Shown here one piece after another: positions 23,401 to 33,257 of a stretch of 64,000 bases of DNA. Where the stretch lies: positions 9,394,351 to 9,458,350 of the forward strand of contig JAKZAN010000006.1 of NCBI GenBank assembly GCA_023053545.1, read 5' to 3'. Every line of letters starts with the position of its first letter. Within the stretch, counting starts at the first letter, position 1. The DNA is from Lepidurus packardi (Eukaryota > Arthropoda > Branchiopoda > Notostraca > Triopsidae). The translations under genes and the position numbers were made by a program. A model generated the notes under the pieces. That model ran no database searches. It was given only the letters and a program-made list of their open reading frames with translations, and was not told the origin of the DNA.

Positions 23401-26400
23401 CTATGTAGGGAGACGACAAAAGTTTTTTTTGTTTAATTTTGGGAAGCGTTGGTGTGAACATGGAATGGAAAAGAACATCCGTCTGGTGACGTCACCAAAC
23501 CCACGATAATGGGACATGTTGCTGAACTCATCATTTCCTTGACTTGCAGTTTCGGTAACGAACCCCAAAAGGTTATCGTGCATGCGTAGGAGGAAAGATG
23601 TAGTTGGAATCTTGTTTCTGCTAGTTATTTATTTGGCTAATTTTTAATACAGCAATGTGTTCGTGAGCAGGAAAAATTCTTTCTGGTTTTGAAAAATGAA
23701 ATAAAATATCCAAAAGAAATTAAAGAAATTCAGATTAAGGAAGGTTAAGGAAAACGATATGATAGTTAACAGGAAGTGGGGATCTATTTTGGAGCCTTGA
23801 GTATTTTTTTTTAACCTTTCTCATAAAGCTTATTTTTCTTTTCTTTTTCTTTGGATTATAGTTATCTTTAGCTGGTGGCAGTGCTCTCCCTTCATGGCTT
23901 CATTTTGATGCTGTTAATCGATGCCTGGAAGGCAAACCCACGCCCACCGATGTAGGTTTGCTGCTCATCCAAGTGAAAGCGCAAGGAGATTCCTCCCATG
24001 ACGTAGATACGGATAATTTTGCCTTAGAAGTCCTCCCAGCAGAGATCGACGCTAAGACAGCAGCGTTGGAGCATGCGGAAAAGAATCTCCACCACGCCCA
24101 TATGGCAGATGCTCCGTGCAAAAATACGCCCCTTTTCCTCTACGTGGTGTTGGACGTGGCTCCAGATGATTTGAAAGCCAAACAAAAGGAAGGCTTGTTG
24201 AGAAGCTTTGCCAAATATTTACAAGTCACTCCGGTATGTATGGAATCATCTTATTAGACAAAAATAAGATTTAAGATGAGATGAAGTTTTATTTATTCGT
24301 ATACTTTTCGGATTTCAGTCGTTACGATTAGTAGATTAGTTCACAGAGTTTAGTTTTTGGTTTCTTCTTTCAGATTCTCTAATTCGTGGATTTCTTCTTT
24401 GTTCTTCTTTCGTTTCTTGTTGTTCTTGGATTTCTTGGGATTTATTTTTTATGTTCGTATTTTAGGATCAGGTTTCGCTGAGTAGAGAAGATACTCATAT
24501 GCCCTTGGTTTTGTCCGGCGATGCTTTGGATTCGGGTCCTGGACACTCCAGAACCCAGAGTTCCCCACTGGCTGCTACGCTTTTAGCTAAACTACCTTGC
24601 GAAAGCGCCAGTTCACACATTATAGTCCAACGATTGAAAACTGATGCTCCTAGTCCGATTCTTTCTCGCATATTGGGTTTCCCGGTCCTGGGATGGCACA
24701 TAGCAAACCCTGATGCCGAAACCCTCCGAGAAAAACGCCAAGCCGTAAGAAATCCTTTTCCTTTATTTTCAAGAAAATTATGGATTATGTGGAGAAAATT
24801 TATTAATAGTAAAACCATTAAGGCCATCCGTATAGCTTAGCTTTCTATGGCACGGTAGCATGGCGGACGCTGAAGCAATCTTACGTAAATAGTTTTACTC
24901 GACATTTTTACAAAACTATTGACCATAATGTAGGTAGTACTAATAAGGAGGGCTTGACAGTTTTACTTTTTTAAAGTTTGCCTTCATTCATTTGTGAAAT
25001 GCAGATTAATTTCTCACCTACCGAACGAAACAAAATTGCTGATTTGGAAACTATCCTGTCTTAGAATCCTTTTAACAAAAATTCCATGCAAATTGAGCAA
25101 GTGGTTACACAGTTGTTCTGCTTGTCGCACTATACGAGTAAACAATACGCGTTCATATACACCCATGCAAAGCACTGCGTGCCTTCTCGCGGTAGCTTGG
25201 GTGTAACTAGCTAAGCTGTACGGTGGCCTAAAGTTTTAAACTAATTAGCGACTTAAGTATGTAATTATTCATACTAACCATCTATTTCAATATTAAAATG
25301 TATGATTTAAGTAACGTCAACCCCTTTATTCATTATTAAACAATTCATTAAATCCGTACATACGTTTAAACTCGGTAAAATTACTATTACAGTGGAACCT
25401 CTCTTAACGAGCATAATTCGTTCCAGAATCTTGCTCGTTATGTGAAACACTCGTTATGCGAAACTGATGAGTCCCGGCTCACAAGTGACTCATACGTTAC
25501 GTGACTTCCCTTTCTGCGTCACTCGTTATGCGAAATGTCGCTCGTTAAGGGAGCAATTTTTTCACATTTTTTTTTGCTCGTTATGCGAATTACTCGTTGA
25601 GAGGTGCTCGTTAAGAGAGGTTCCACTGTATATATATTATAATTAATTGAATGAGTATAGCTAAGTATGGCAAGCTTAATTAAGTACATAAGGGTATTGT
25701 TCCTAGAAATATACGTCAATTGGGAATTCATGAATTAAAAAATTCTTATTTTGGATAGGCTGGATCAGGCGATGCTGATTATGAAGATGAAGGGGATTAT
25801 GAATACGACCCTGATTTGGACCAAGATCAGCCCATTGTCTCCTCATCAGAACCTGTTACTCGAGCCGTTCCTACATTGGCCACGCCCGTTTTCCTCCAAC
25901 CGTCGCGCACACCAGTGTTATTATCGTCCAGTGTCGCCCCAACTTTGGTCATTTCGGCGTCGCACCCACTCATTCCCAGCTATATCCCGACACCAGCTCT
26001 AATCCCAGTACGCCCCACCCGATTAATCGAAGTGCGGAGCATGATTTCGGCAGCATCCTCCGTGGATATTGAACCTACGCCAGTTTTGGTCTTTTCGTCA
26101 TCTTCCACGACGACTTCTTCCTCCGAAGTTATCCAACCCACCCCAGTTCTTATCATGCCCACGCCGGTAGTCAAGGAAAGAGACTACTATGGCGAAGATG
26201 AAGACGAAGAAGTAGACGAAGAGAACGAAGTTGGAGAAGATGAAGTACCGCCCCCTAAAAACAGCCCGCCAACCGTTCTTAAGAAGCTTTCCCTACCCAT
26301 CACAGCTGGGAAATTACATATGTAAGCTTATTATACTTTTAACCCCTTTTATTTGCAAGTTAATTGTATTTATTTTCTCTACGTTTCTGAAAAACCAAAT

Positions 26401-29400
26401 TTTGTAAGTCTTGGAAGGTTTTGTCGAATGTTTCATTCACATTTCTGTTGAATTCTTGTTTTCTATTTTGGCAGTTTCCCTATTCCTTCTGGCACGTTCC
26501 AGGATAACGAAGACGGCTCAACACGTAATCTGAAATTGACGTTTACCAAAGCGGAAGGCCAGGAACTGGACGAAAATTCGTGGATTACTTTCAAGCCGGA
26601 AACGCAGGAAATTATTGCGCTGTACGGGAACTTCGATTGAATTTCAGCTGGTTTTGGATTTCCCATCTCTTAATTTTCTTTTTTTGTCTACTCTTTTCTT
26701 GCTTGTCGGCGCGTTAGACCATTGGAGGAAGAAATCGGCAAATGGAATTTCCGCTTAACAGCTACGGATTCACAAGGAGCCTCCATTTCCGAACTAATGA
26801 CCGTTTCTGTCCGTCAACATGCAGCCTCGCGAGTGTTCCACCACACGATAACCTTGAGTCTGGAGCCGGATACCAAGGTTTTACATACGTGGTTGGATTG
26901 GGCCGTGCGGACCATCAAAGGGCTGGCCACGATGATGGGCGATATGGATACCGAAGCGGTTTTGGTGCGCAAAATCACCATCGATCCTCCTTCTCTCGCG
27001 TTTACCAATGATACGTTGCCTCGCCAACATTGCCCGGAAGATTTAGTCCAGGATCTTTACGACCAACTGTCCAACGAAGGAGACGCCACTGATGAGTTGG
27101 AAGAAGCCTTAGCGCCAGAATTGGCTGCAACAAACGTTTCGCTCAAGCTAGAAGGCGTCTGTGAACCGCAAATCAGACCACCCACAGCCCCGCCCATAAG
27201 TAAGCCGCATTCTTGCTATCAATACCAAACACAGCACTCTGATTTATTTCTACTAGCCTACCATAACGTAACCTGTCATGTAACGAGCAAAAACCGCATA
27301 TTGACATTCTGACTGATCTGAATTGCTTCATACAGTCGACATTATACTAAAAGCGAAAAATTGTTTTAGCATTTTCCATGAGTAGCTCATGAGTTATAGA
27401 CGTTTAAAATTTTCCCTGGCGTAGCAGAAGTAGAAAGTAGTAGCTAGAAAGAAAGAAGTAGGTAGTTTCTTACCATGGTGACGAGCTATTTCCGCGTTTA
27501 GTAAACAGTAAAATAAAGCGCTGGGTAACCATCGTTATCGTCACTCGCAGCATCACAAAACTACATAACTGTGTTTTATAAATGTGTATCCTTACTGTCC
27601 AGGGGCGTCGCGAGGGGTTCTGTTTTTGGGAGGTGGAGCCCACTTTTCCTTTTTCGAATTTTACCGGTGACCACCAAAATTTTATCGACTGGGCTTCCTG
27701 ACCAATTATCGGGGGTGCACCCCCAACCTCCCCTCGCGGCGCTCCTGTTAATGGCTTAATTATTACAAAGGAAAGACAAAGTTGTAAGCAAATAACTAGA
27801 AAGTAGATTTAAGGTTCTGAAGTCAATTGATTCTATGCTGGCTGCTGCTCTTTTTAAGGAAATTCTCCTAATTTACCGAAGTATTTTAAGGAGTGTTGAG
27901 GTCCACTACAGTCGGCATTATTTTAGAAGTGCCGAATTATCACCATCTTTTGATTATTTTCATTAATGACTTACGTTACTACTTGTGTGGTAATACTTAC
28001 TAAATTACTTCGTGTTTAATTACTACTTAAAAGAAACAATGTTTTTTGAGAGAAATTAATTTAGCATTTCACTGGATAGTAAGTTATTATGGATTTAGGT
28101 ATTTAGAGATTTTTGCGTTTTTTTTCCATATTAGGCAACGTTTTCCCCAAAGGTCCAGCGATTCCAGACAAGGAAGACGAACCGGCTAATCACGTGCCCG
28201 TCTGGCGCAACCCGGTTGATTACGCAGACGCTGAAGTAGGCCGATTGCTGCGGTTCCAGGTTAAAGACGACGCCTGCTGGGATGAAGAAGATGGAGCCAC
28301 ACATAAATTACGCCTCGAGCTCCTGGCTGGAGACCGTACAGCATTACAGCCTGCCTTCTGGCTCCAGTTTGATTCCGCTAATCGAGAATTCTATGGTCTT
28401 CCCATGGAAGACGATGTGGGGTCTCACGAATTGCAGCTGGTAAACATAGCTTTGGTTGTAAATTTGTTGCGACCCTGAATCCTGACTGCTTCCCTGGTTA
28501 AGCTTTTATGTTATCTAATTTGGCAATGCAAGGAAAACGAGGCGTAAAAAACGTTATTAACCGACGTTTTTGTCTAACTTTTAATTTCTTTAGGTATGCA
28601 TGGACAGTGCTGGAGCAACCGCAACGGATGGTTTGGTTATTGACGTGAAACCACGACCTGAGACCAGCAAACCGGTGGTGGAATTCTCCCTTAGGGTGGA
28701 CGTGGATTACGAAGCCGTGCAAAACTCGGCACAGAAGAAAGTCCGCTTAATAGAAACCTTAGCTGAGTTGTTCCAAGTAAGAAAATTACAATCTAAGAAG
28801 AAAATAATATTTAAAAAAAAAAAACGTTGGCATTTCGCCCATATTGTCAGGATTGTTAGGGTTTGTTTATTCATGGTTTGTGGTTTTTGCTATTTTGAAG
28901 GATTCCGACCCCACTCATTTGGTTGTGCACACAATCCGACCAGGTTCGACGGTCATTTCATGGACCAATGCTTCCTTGGCGACGGATGCCTGTCCTCAAG
29001 CTGACATTCAAGCGCTGCGCAAGCAGCTGTTCGATGAAGAAGAACGTCTGACGGCCGTAGCCATCGAAATTCTTTCCCGAGCGGCTTTTCCGCCTTTGTC
29101 AGCTTCCTTGATACCTTTGGGAGCGTGTCTAGGCGAATTAACGCCTACACATGGACCCGAGCCCGGAGTTGAAGCTGTACCTGAAGAAGACGACCATCGT
29201 GATGCCAGCAAAAGTGACAATGGAGCTGACGATTATCTCTTGACGTTCATCGTTCCAGGTAGAAAGCCTTTTCATTTCCAAACCTTTTCAAATTCAAACC
29301 AGAAATTGGTCTTTGAAATAGAGGATTTTTATGTTGACAGTAGAAGGTTGGTATGTTGGTATGCTGTATTTTGGTTGAAGGTAGAATAGTAGCCGATACA

Positions 29401-30704
29401 AAGTATTTAAAGCATATTTTCTATCCAACCCTGATACTAAGCAGTATTATAAAACGTTAAGTAAGTCTAGTTTTAGATATTGCATTTAATTTAAATGATT
29501 TTAAATGAATTTAAATGATTCTCATCAACTATCGTTGATGAAAATCTAGCTGAAAAAGAAAAATTCATTGTTATACACGAGTGTTATTTTTGACTCCGGG
29601 ATACATTACATACGTTTGTAATTGAATCCGGAGAACGTGTTGCATATACCCACCCGTATACTGTGAACCATCCAGCGGTAGCTTGGATGTAACAAATTAA
29701 GCTATACGGGAAATGTATCCATATAAACAAGTTGAACACTACGATATTGGTTCGTACTCAATTCGCTATGGATAGTAAAAACTATTTAAATGCCCATTAA
29801 ATGTACAACGCATTTTAAAGCATTGTCTACTGATTTCAGTTATGTCGATCTAATCATTGTGGTTAAGCACCAAATTATTGTCAATCGCATAAAAAAAAAA
29901 TTCGTTTGCTCTTACTAATCTTAAGTTACATCTTTAAAAGTATTGTAAATATTATTGTTTAACACCTAGTAAACACCTAGTAACATGTGAAGATCGTTTA
30001 AGAAAAACTATTGACACTCCCTGCATTTCGTCATTCGTTGTCTAAGTACTGTAGTATATACTTATATTGCTATTGGTTGTTATTTTAAATATTTTGATTT
30101 TGATTTCAGTCACTTTAGTTAACATCGTTAAACATTTTTTATACATAATTCTGAAATCGTGTGGCCCCTTCAGTTATTTTCTTAAATATTCGAGTTTATT
30201 TTTTAGAATAATAAATCCCTTATTGCTAATAAGGTGTAGAAAGATGATTGTCATTAAAAAGTACTTTTAAAAAATTTTTCTTTTTCCCCAGGAATTATTA
30301 TCGCCTGCATGTTGCTTTTGGCGGGCTTAATCGCCTGTGTCTTGTACCGAAGAAGACGATCAGGGAAAATGCGCTTGGATGAACGACAAGGCAAGTCTTT
30401 CCTCTCCAAGGGAATTCCTGTCATCTTCGCTGAAGAGCTGGAAGAGCGTCCTTCAGCTCCTGTGTCATCACCTTTGATTCTCAAAGAAGAAAAATCGCCC
30501 CATGCGGGCAGTAATGCCCCCCCTAATTATCCAGCTGTTGCCGAACAGCGGCAGTTATTACGGTCACCGCCGGACGAAGAGGAAGACAATGGTCCCTATT
30601 CGCCTCCTCCGCCTTTGGCCGCCAATTCTAACAACAAGGATTCGAAAGGCAGGCCTAAAGCCACGCCTGCTTATCGCAAACCACCACCATATGTGCCCCC
30701 TTAA
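17454..30704 (+). CDS. DAG1: Dystroglycan (alpha/beta precursor)
   Basis: Ten exons: 17454-17846, 23862-24233, 24466-24744, 25759-26321, 26475-26621, 26718-27199, 28135-28439, 28594-28776, 28901-29258, 30292-30704, totalling 1164 residues. It is a laminin receptor linking matrix to dystrophin. After a signal peptide (about 1-35) comes a cadherin-like domain (LPSWLHFD..CLEGKP), an S6-like module, a Ser/Thr/Pro mucin-like stretch with TPV repeats and an acidic run (exon 4), and two further cadherin-like domains (exons 5-6 and 7-8; FWLQFDSANREFYGLPM). A SEA-like module has the likely alpha/beta cleavage pair Gly-Ser near residue 923 (RPGSTVISWTN). One membrane span (about 1028-1046) follows, then a basic stop-transfer YRRRR and a proline-rich tail ending PPPYVPP, the dystrophin-binding PPxY. 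Exon 5 uses GCT|GTACGG. The ATG (GCCATGG context) is the first in frame. Confidence 0.93.
18573..19082 (+). mobile_element. MITE family B, copy 1 (in dystroglycan intron 1)
   Basis: The element is about 510 bp, with ends TATACCTTAGCT and AGCTAAGGTATA as a 12-bp perfect inverted repeat. The body matches the stretch 63312-63820 along its whole length, with blocks such as GGAATTTCGGAACAACTTT, CACAACCAATGCAG and TGACTCTTTCCC. There is no intact coding frame. Confidence 0.85.
19097..19690 (+). repeat. Degenerate repeat tract in dystroglycan intron 1
   Basis: Related blocks recur: GTTGGCAGTAGCGAGCAAG at about 19307, GTTGGCTGCGATTAGAAAA at about 19367, AATAACCAGCGAGTTTGTG at about 19531, and GTCGGTAGCGATCAGTGAA at about 19131. 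Each is followed by TTT/TTG-rich sequence and TGTTGGC. This looks like an old, diverged tandem array. Confidence 0.5.
19700..22660. other. Dystroglycan intron 1, unassigned part
   Basis: This is intronic sequence with no recognisable coding exon. A family-A-like end (GTAGAGCTTGGGTGTAACAA, near 21098) and a 26-bp AT palindrome at 21291-21316 are present. The stretch 21630-22050 is strongly T-rich. The longer open frames here are low-complexity. Confidence 0.5.
21291..21316. repeat. Perfect 26-bp palindrome
   Basis: ACACCCTATATA pairs perfectly with its complement TATATAGGGTGT across a TA-rich centre. It could be the end of a small inverted-repeat element or a cruciform-prone site in dystroglycan intron 1. 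Confidence 0.9.
22665..23060 (-). mobile_element. MITE family A, copy 2 (in dystroglycan intron 1)
   Basis: About 395 bp in reverse orientation to copy 1. The left end is GCTCCCGGATAGCTTAAC and the right end AGCTAAGCTAGACGGGGACC. The internal GCGCAAAACC...ACGCGC block and the end block GGGTGTAACGAGCTAAGC mirror the other copies. Confidence 0.8.
24818..25233 (-). mobile_element. MITE family A, copy 3 (in dystroglycan intron 3)
   Basis: About 415 bp with clear inverted termini: TTAAGGCCATCCGTATAGCT on the left, and GTAACTAGCTAAGCTGTACG followed by GTGGCC on the right. Internal blocks such as CGCGTTCATATACACCCATG are the reverse complement of those in copy 1. Confidence 0.85.
25390..25628. mobile_element. 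Pogo/Tigger-like MITE (in dystroglycan intron 3)
   Basis: The element is 239 bp and flanked by TA at 25388-25389 and 25629-25630. The 22-bp terminal inverted repeats are perfect and begin CAGTGGAACCTCTCTTAACG, a classic pogo/Tigger terminus. The interior is made largely of repeats of CTCGTTATGCGAA, that is, variants of the inner TIR motif CTCGTTAAG. It has no coding capacity. Confidence 0.93.
27600..27747. mobile_element. Short hAT-like MITE (in dystroglycan intron 6)
   Basis: The element is 148 bp. The left end CAGGGGCGTCGCGAGGGG matches the inverted right end CAGGAGCGCCGCGAGGGG. Flanks TTACTGTC and TTAATGGC could be a decayed 8-bp duplication. The GC-rich ends contrast with the AT-rich intron. 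Confidence 0.8.
29630..29712 (-). mobile_element. Family A MITE fragment (dystroglycan intron 9)
   Basis: Only one terminus is seen: GGTAGCTTGGATGTAACAAA followed by TTAAGCTATACGGG, as at the right ends of copies 2 and 3. The remainder of the element is not recognisable. The rest of the 1033-bp intron holds nothing I can identify. Confidence 0.65.
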
Positions 30705-33257
30705 TAAGGCCCCCGAATCTTTTTTTAGTAGAGAAACAAGCAACGGGTTAAGGCACAGTTTATTGTACTAACTAGAAGCAAAGGAACCACTTGATCTTTC
30801 TGCCTTTTTGTATACTGTCTAACTCGTTTTCTACTTTAAAGTCAGAGTTTTTGACGGTTTTACTTTTTTCTTTACTTTTTGTCTTGTCAGTCGTGTTGTG
30901 GAAAAAATACGACGCACATAATAACTCCTCACGTTTTTACCTATGTGGTATGCACCGATAAATCCTTCTTTACCCTTCTGTCGCAGTTTTTCTTTTAAAA
31001 AAATGAATTGAAACTCGTACGAATGTAATTTTAAACAAGACACGCTAACAGAGGGCCGAAGTCATACGAGCGTGCCTTAGGCAGCAAAAACAAAGTCTTG
31101 TGCGGGAAAAGTGTGGGCAGCTTTAGGAGCAGCGTCTCGAAAATGCTATATAATTTTTAAGATGTATACTTGTCATGCAAATCTGAGTCGAGTCGCAAGA
31201 TTTTTTTGTTTCTCCTAATTTCGTTTGCTTCTTTTTTAGAATTCATGGGATTCTTGGTCAGACAGACCTATTAATCAAGACAGACCCGCTTGATTTCAAG
31301 TGTCCTCAATTGAAACTGCAAAAGGGATTAATTTAGAGAGCTTAAGTTTTTATTAGCAAATTCGTTTAAAGCTGGCTTATTCAATCCATCATGGTAGTGT
31401 AACAGAATTTTGTATTTTTTTTTTATTCCATGCCCCTTACAAGAAAAAATATTCCTAACAAAACGTATTTTTACTTAAAAGATATACTGTCTAATGAACA
31501 CTTGAAACCGTCATAAAAAAAGTTCGACGTTTCGTTAGAAAATTTAGCCGCGTCTTCCGTTGATAATGGCGTTTTTTTCCCGCCTAGGAAGTGCCTTCTT
31601 GATAGAATCATAGTTGCATGCTACTGGCTCCATTGGCGGCCTGCGAAGGCATATCCCTATGACGGCAACGTCAGCCAATACTGAGCATCCGTAGAGCGAT
31701 GGACCGGTTGTTGGAAAGGCACGCTTAGGTTTGCCAGTGTTTGTTTCAAAACGCGTTAGGCCAAGTGTGGAGGATGTGGAGCGGATCAGCGAATAAATTC
31801 TCAGATCATGCATTGGTTCTAGCATTTGACGCCACTTACGAAAAGGTGTTTTTAGCATTTTTCTCCCTTACTTTTTTTTTTTTTGCTAGGGTCCACTCAC
31901 TTCGATTTTTTTTAGGAACCTAGATGCAAGCCGGATCAACGCTACAAGTTTTGCTTGACCCAAGATGGTTTCTTACATTACACTTTCAATGCTTGAGCCA
32001 ATGACTACCCTTAGCGCCCCGAATGCTTAATCTTACATGTAAGCTTTACCGCTCCAGCTTCATGAAGATCTAATGCAGGGGTGTCCAACCAGTTTTTCCG
32101 ATTCGCCAACACTTGAAAATGAACTCAGAATTCGCCAAATTTGCCAACACACTACAGTTCGCAAAAATCGTTGCAACGCAAAACTTAGAATGGTTCTATC
32201 GGTAAAAGTTTTTTGTTCAGCGCTGCAGCCCAAGCAACAAGTCAAGAGTGCGAAAAGAGATTCACCGTTTGAATGTACGAAATTACGATCTTTTTGACCA
32301 GGTTTGAACAGCCGATTCTCGAACATTTTTCGTCAATTCGCCAACGTTGGCGAATTGAAAATAGGGTTGGACATCCCCGATCTAATTTAACCATGAGCAA
32401 GCGTTGGGGAAAGACTAACGGAATAAAAACACAAGGAATACCTTACGAATAAAAACACAAGGAAGTCCAAAAAGAAGAAGGTGGGCAAAGGATGTAATCA
32501 AACTATTTTAGAATAGAAGAAAAAAATTTATTAAGTCAGTCTTTTTTCAGCACAACACCTCACATCCTATAACTTGGATCTTCATCCCCTTTTCGTGTAA
32601 CTAAATCAAAAGCCACTAAACTAAACCTTGCTAAGCGCAACAATCACTTGCACCTCTCACCTCACGGACACTTTCACAGCCACCTAACTCTCACCTCACT
32701 GTGCCTCGCAGGGTAAGTTACGCAAAAACATAAAGGACTTGGCTGTTTGTTGTTTTTTAAAAGAAAAAAAACTCAATTGAAAACCGATTTTGCAAATGAT
32801 CTGCTAAACTGCAACACCGAAGCCAAGCCAAACACTGGCACAGCACTCACCTGCACTAACTTCCTAATTGGCACCCACCCACGCACAATTGTATTCCTTT
32901 TGTTAACTTATCCAAAACTGAAAACATGAAACACATGACACCGTTAAACCTGTCTGGGAAGAAATATTATGAAGCACAACCACTAACTTAAACTTTTTTG
33001 GGGGGCGTTATTGTCAAACTTCTTTCAAACTGCCTAAACTTGTCACTTTTTTTTACGAGAAATTCAATTGGTAACCACTAACTTTTAACTTTTCTGTTTC
33101 AAGTGTCACAGCTGATCAAAAAACAATTTTTATAAAATAACATTCACATTAATAATTAAATTCCCATTTCGCTTCATTTCAGTTGGCGTAAAGTCTGCAC
33201 GTTACCCTTTTCTTTTTTTTCCCATCCGAAATTGCGCAAAAGCGCTTCTGCCACCTT
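30705..33257. other. Convergent intergenic region dystroglycan/spenito
   Basis: It holds the 3' UTRs of both genes and one hAT-like MITE (32075-32378). A 104-codon open frame on the minus strand (31544-31858) resembles no family known to me. No gene was recognised. Confidence 0.45.
32075..32378. mobile_element. hAT-like MITE with 8-bp target duplication
   Basis: The element is 304 bp. The left end GCAGGGGTGTCCAACC pairs with the right end GGTTGGACATCCCC. It is flanked by a perfect 8-bp direct repeat GATCTAAT at 32067-32074 and 32379-32386, the duplication length of hAT elements. Subterminal ATTCGCCAA motifs recur, including a palindrome AATTCGCCAACGTTGGCGAA near the right end. Confidence 0.93.

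Noticed and set aside
26742..27011. Open frame of 89 codons inside dystroglycan exon 6
   Set aside because: It is a shadow frame of the dystroglycan coding exon, whose own frame matches the family.
31544..31858. 104-codon open frame on the minus strand between dystroglycan and spenito
   Set aside because: No recognisable domain, no splice context, no related copy in the window.
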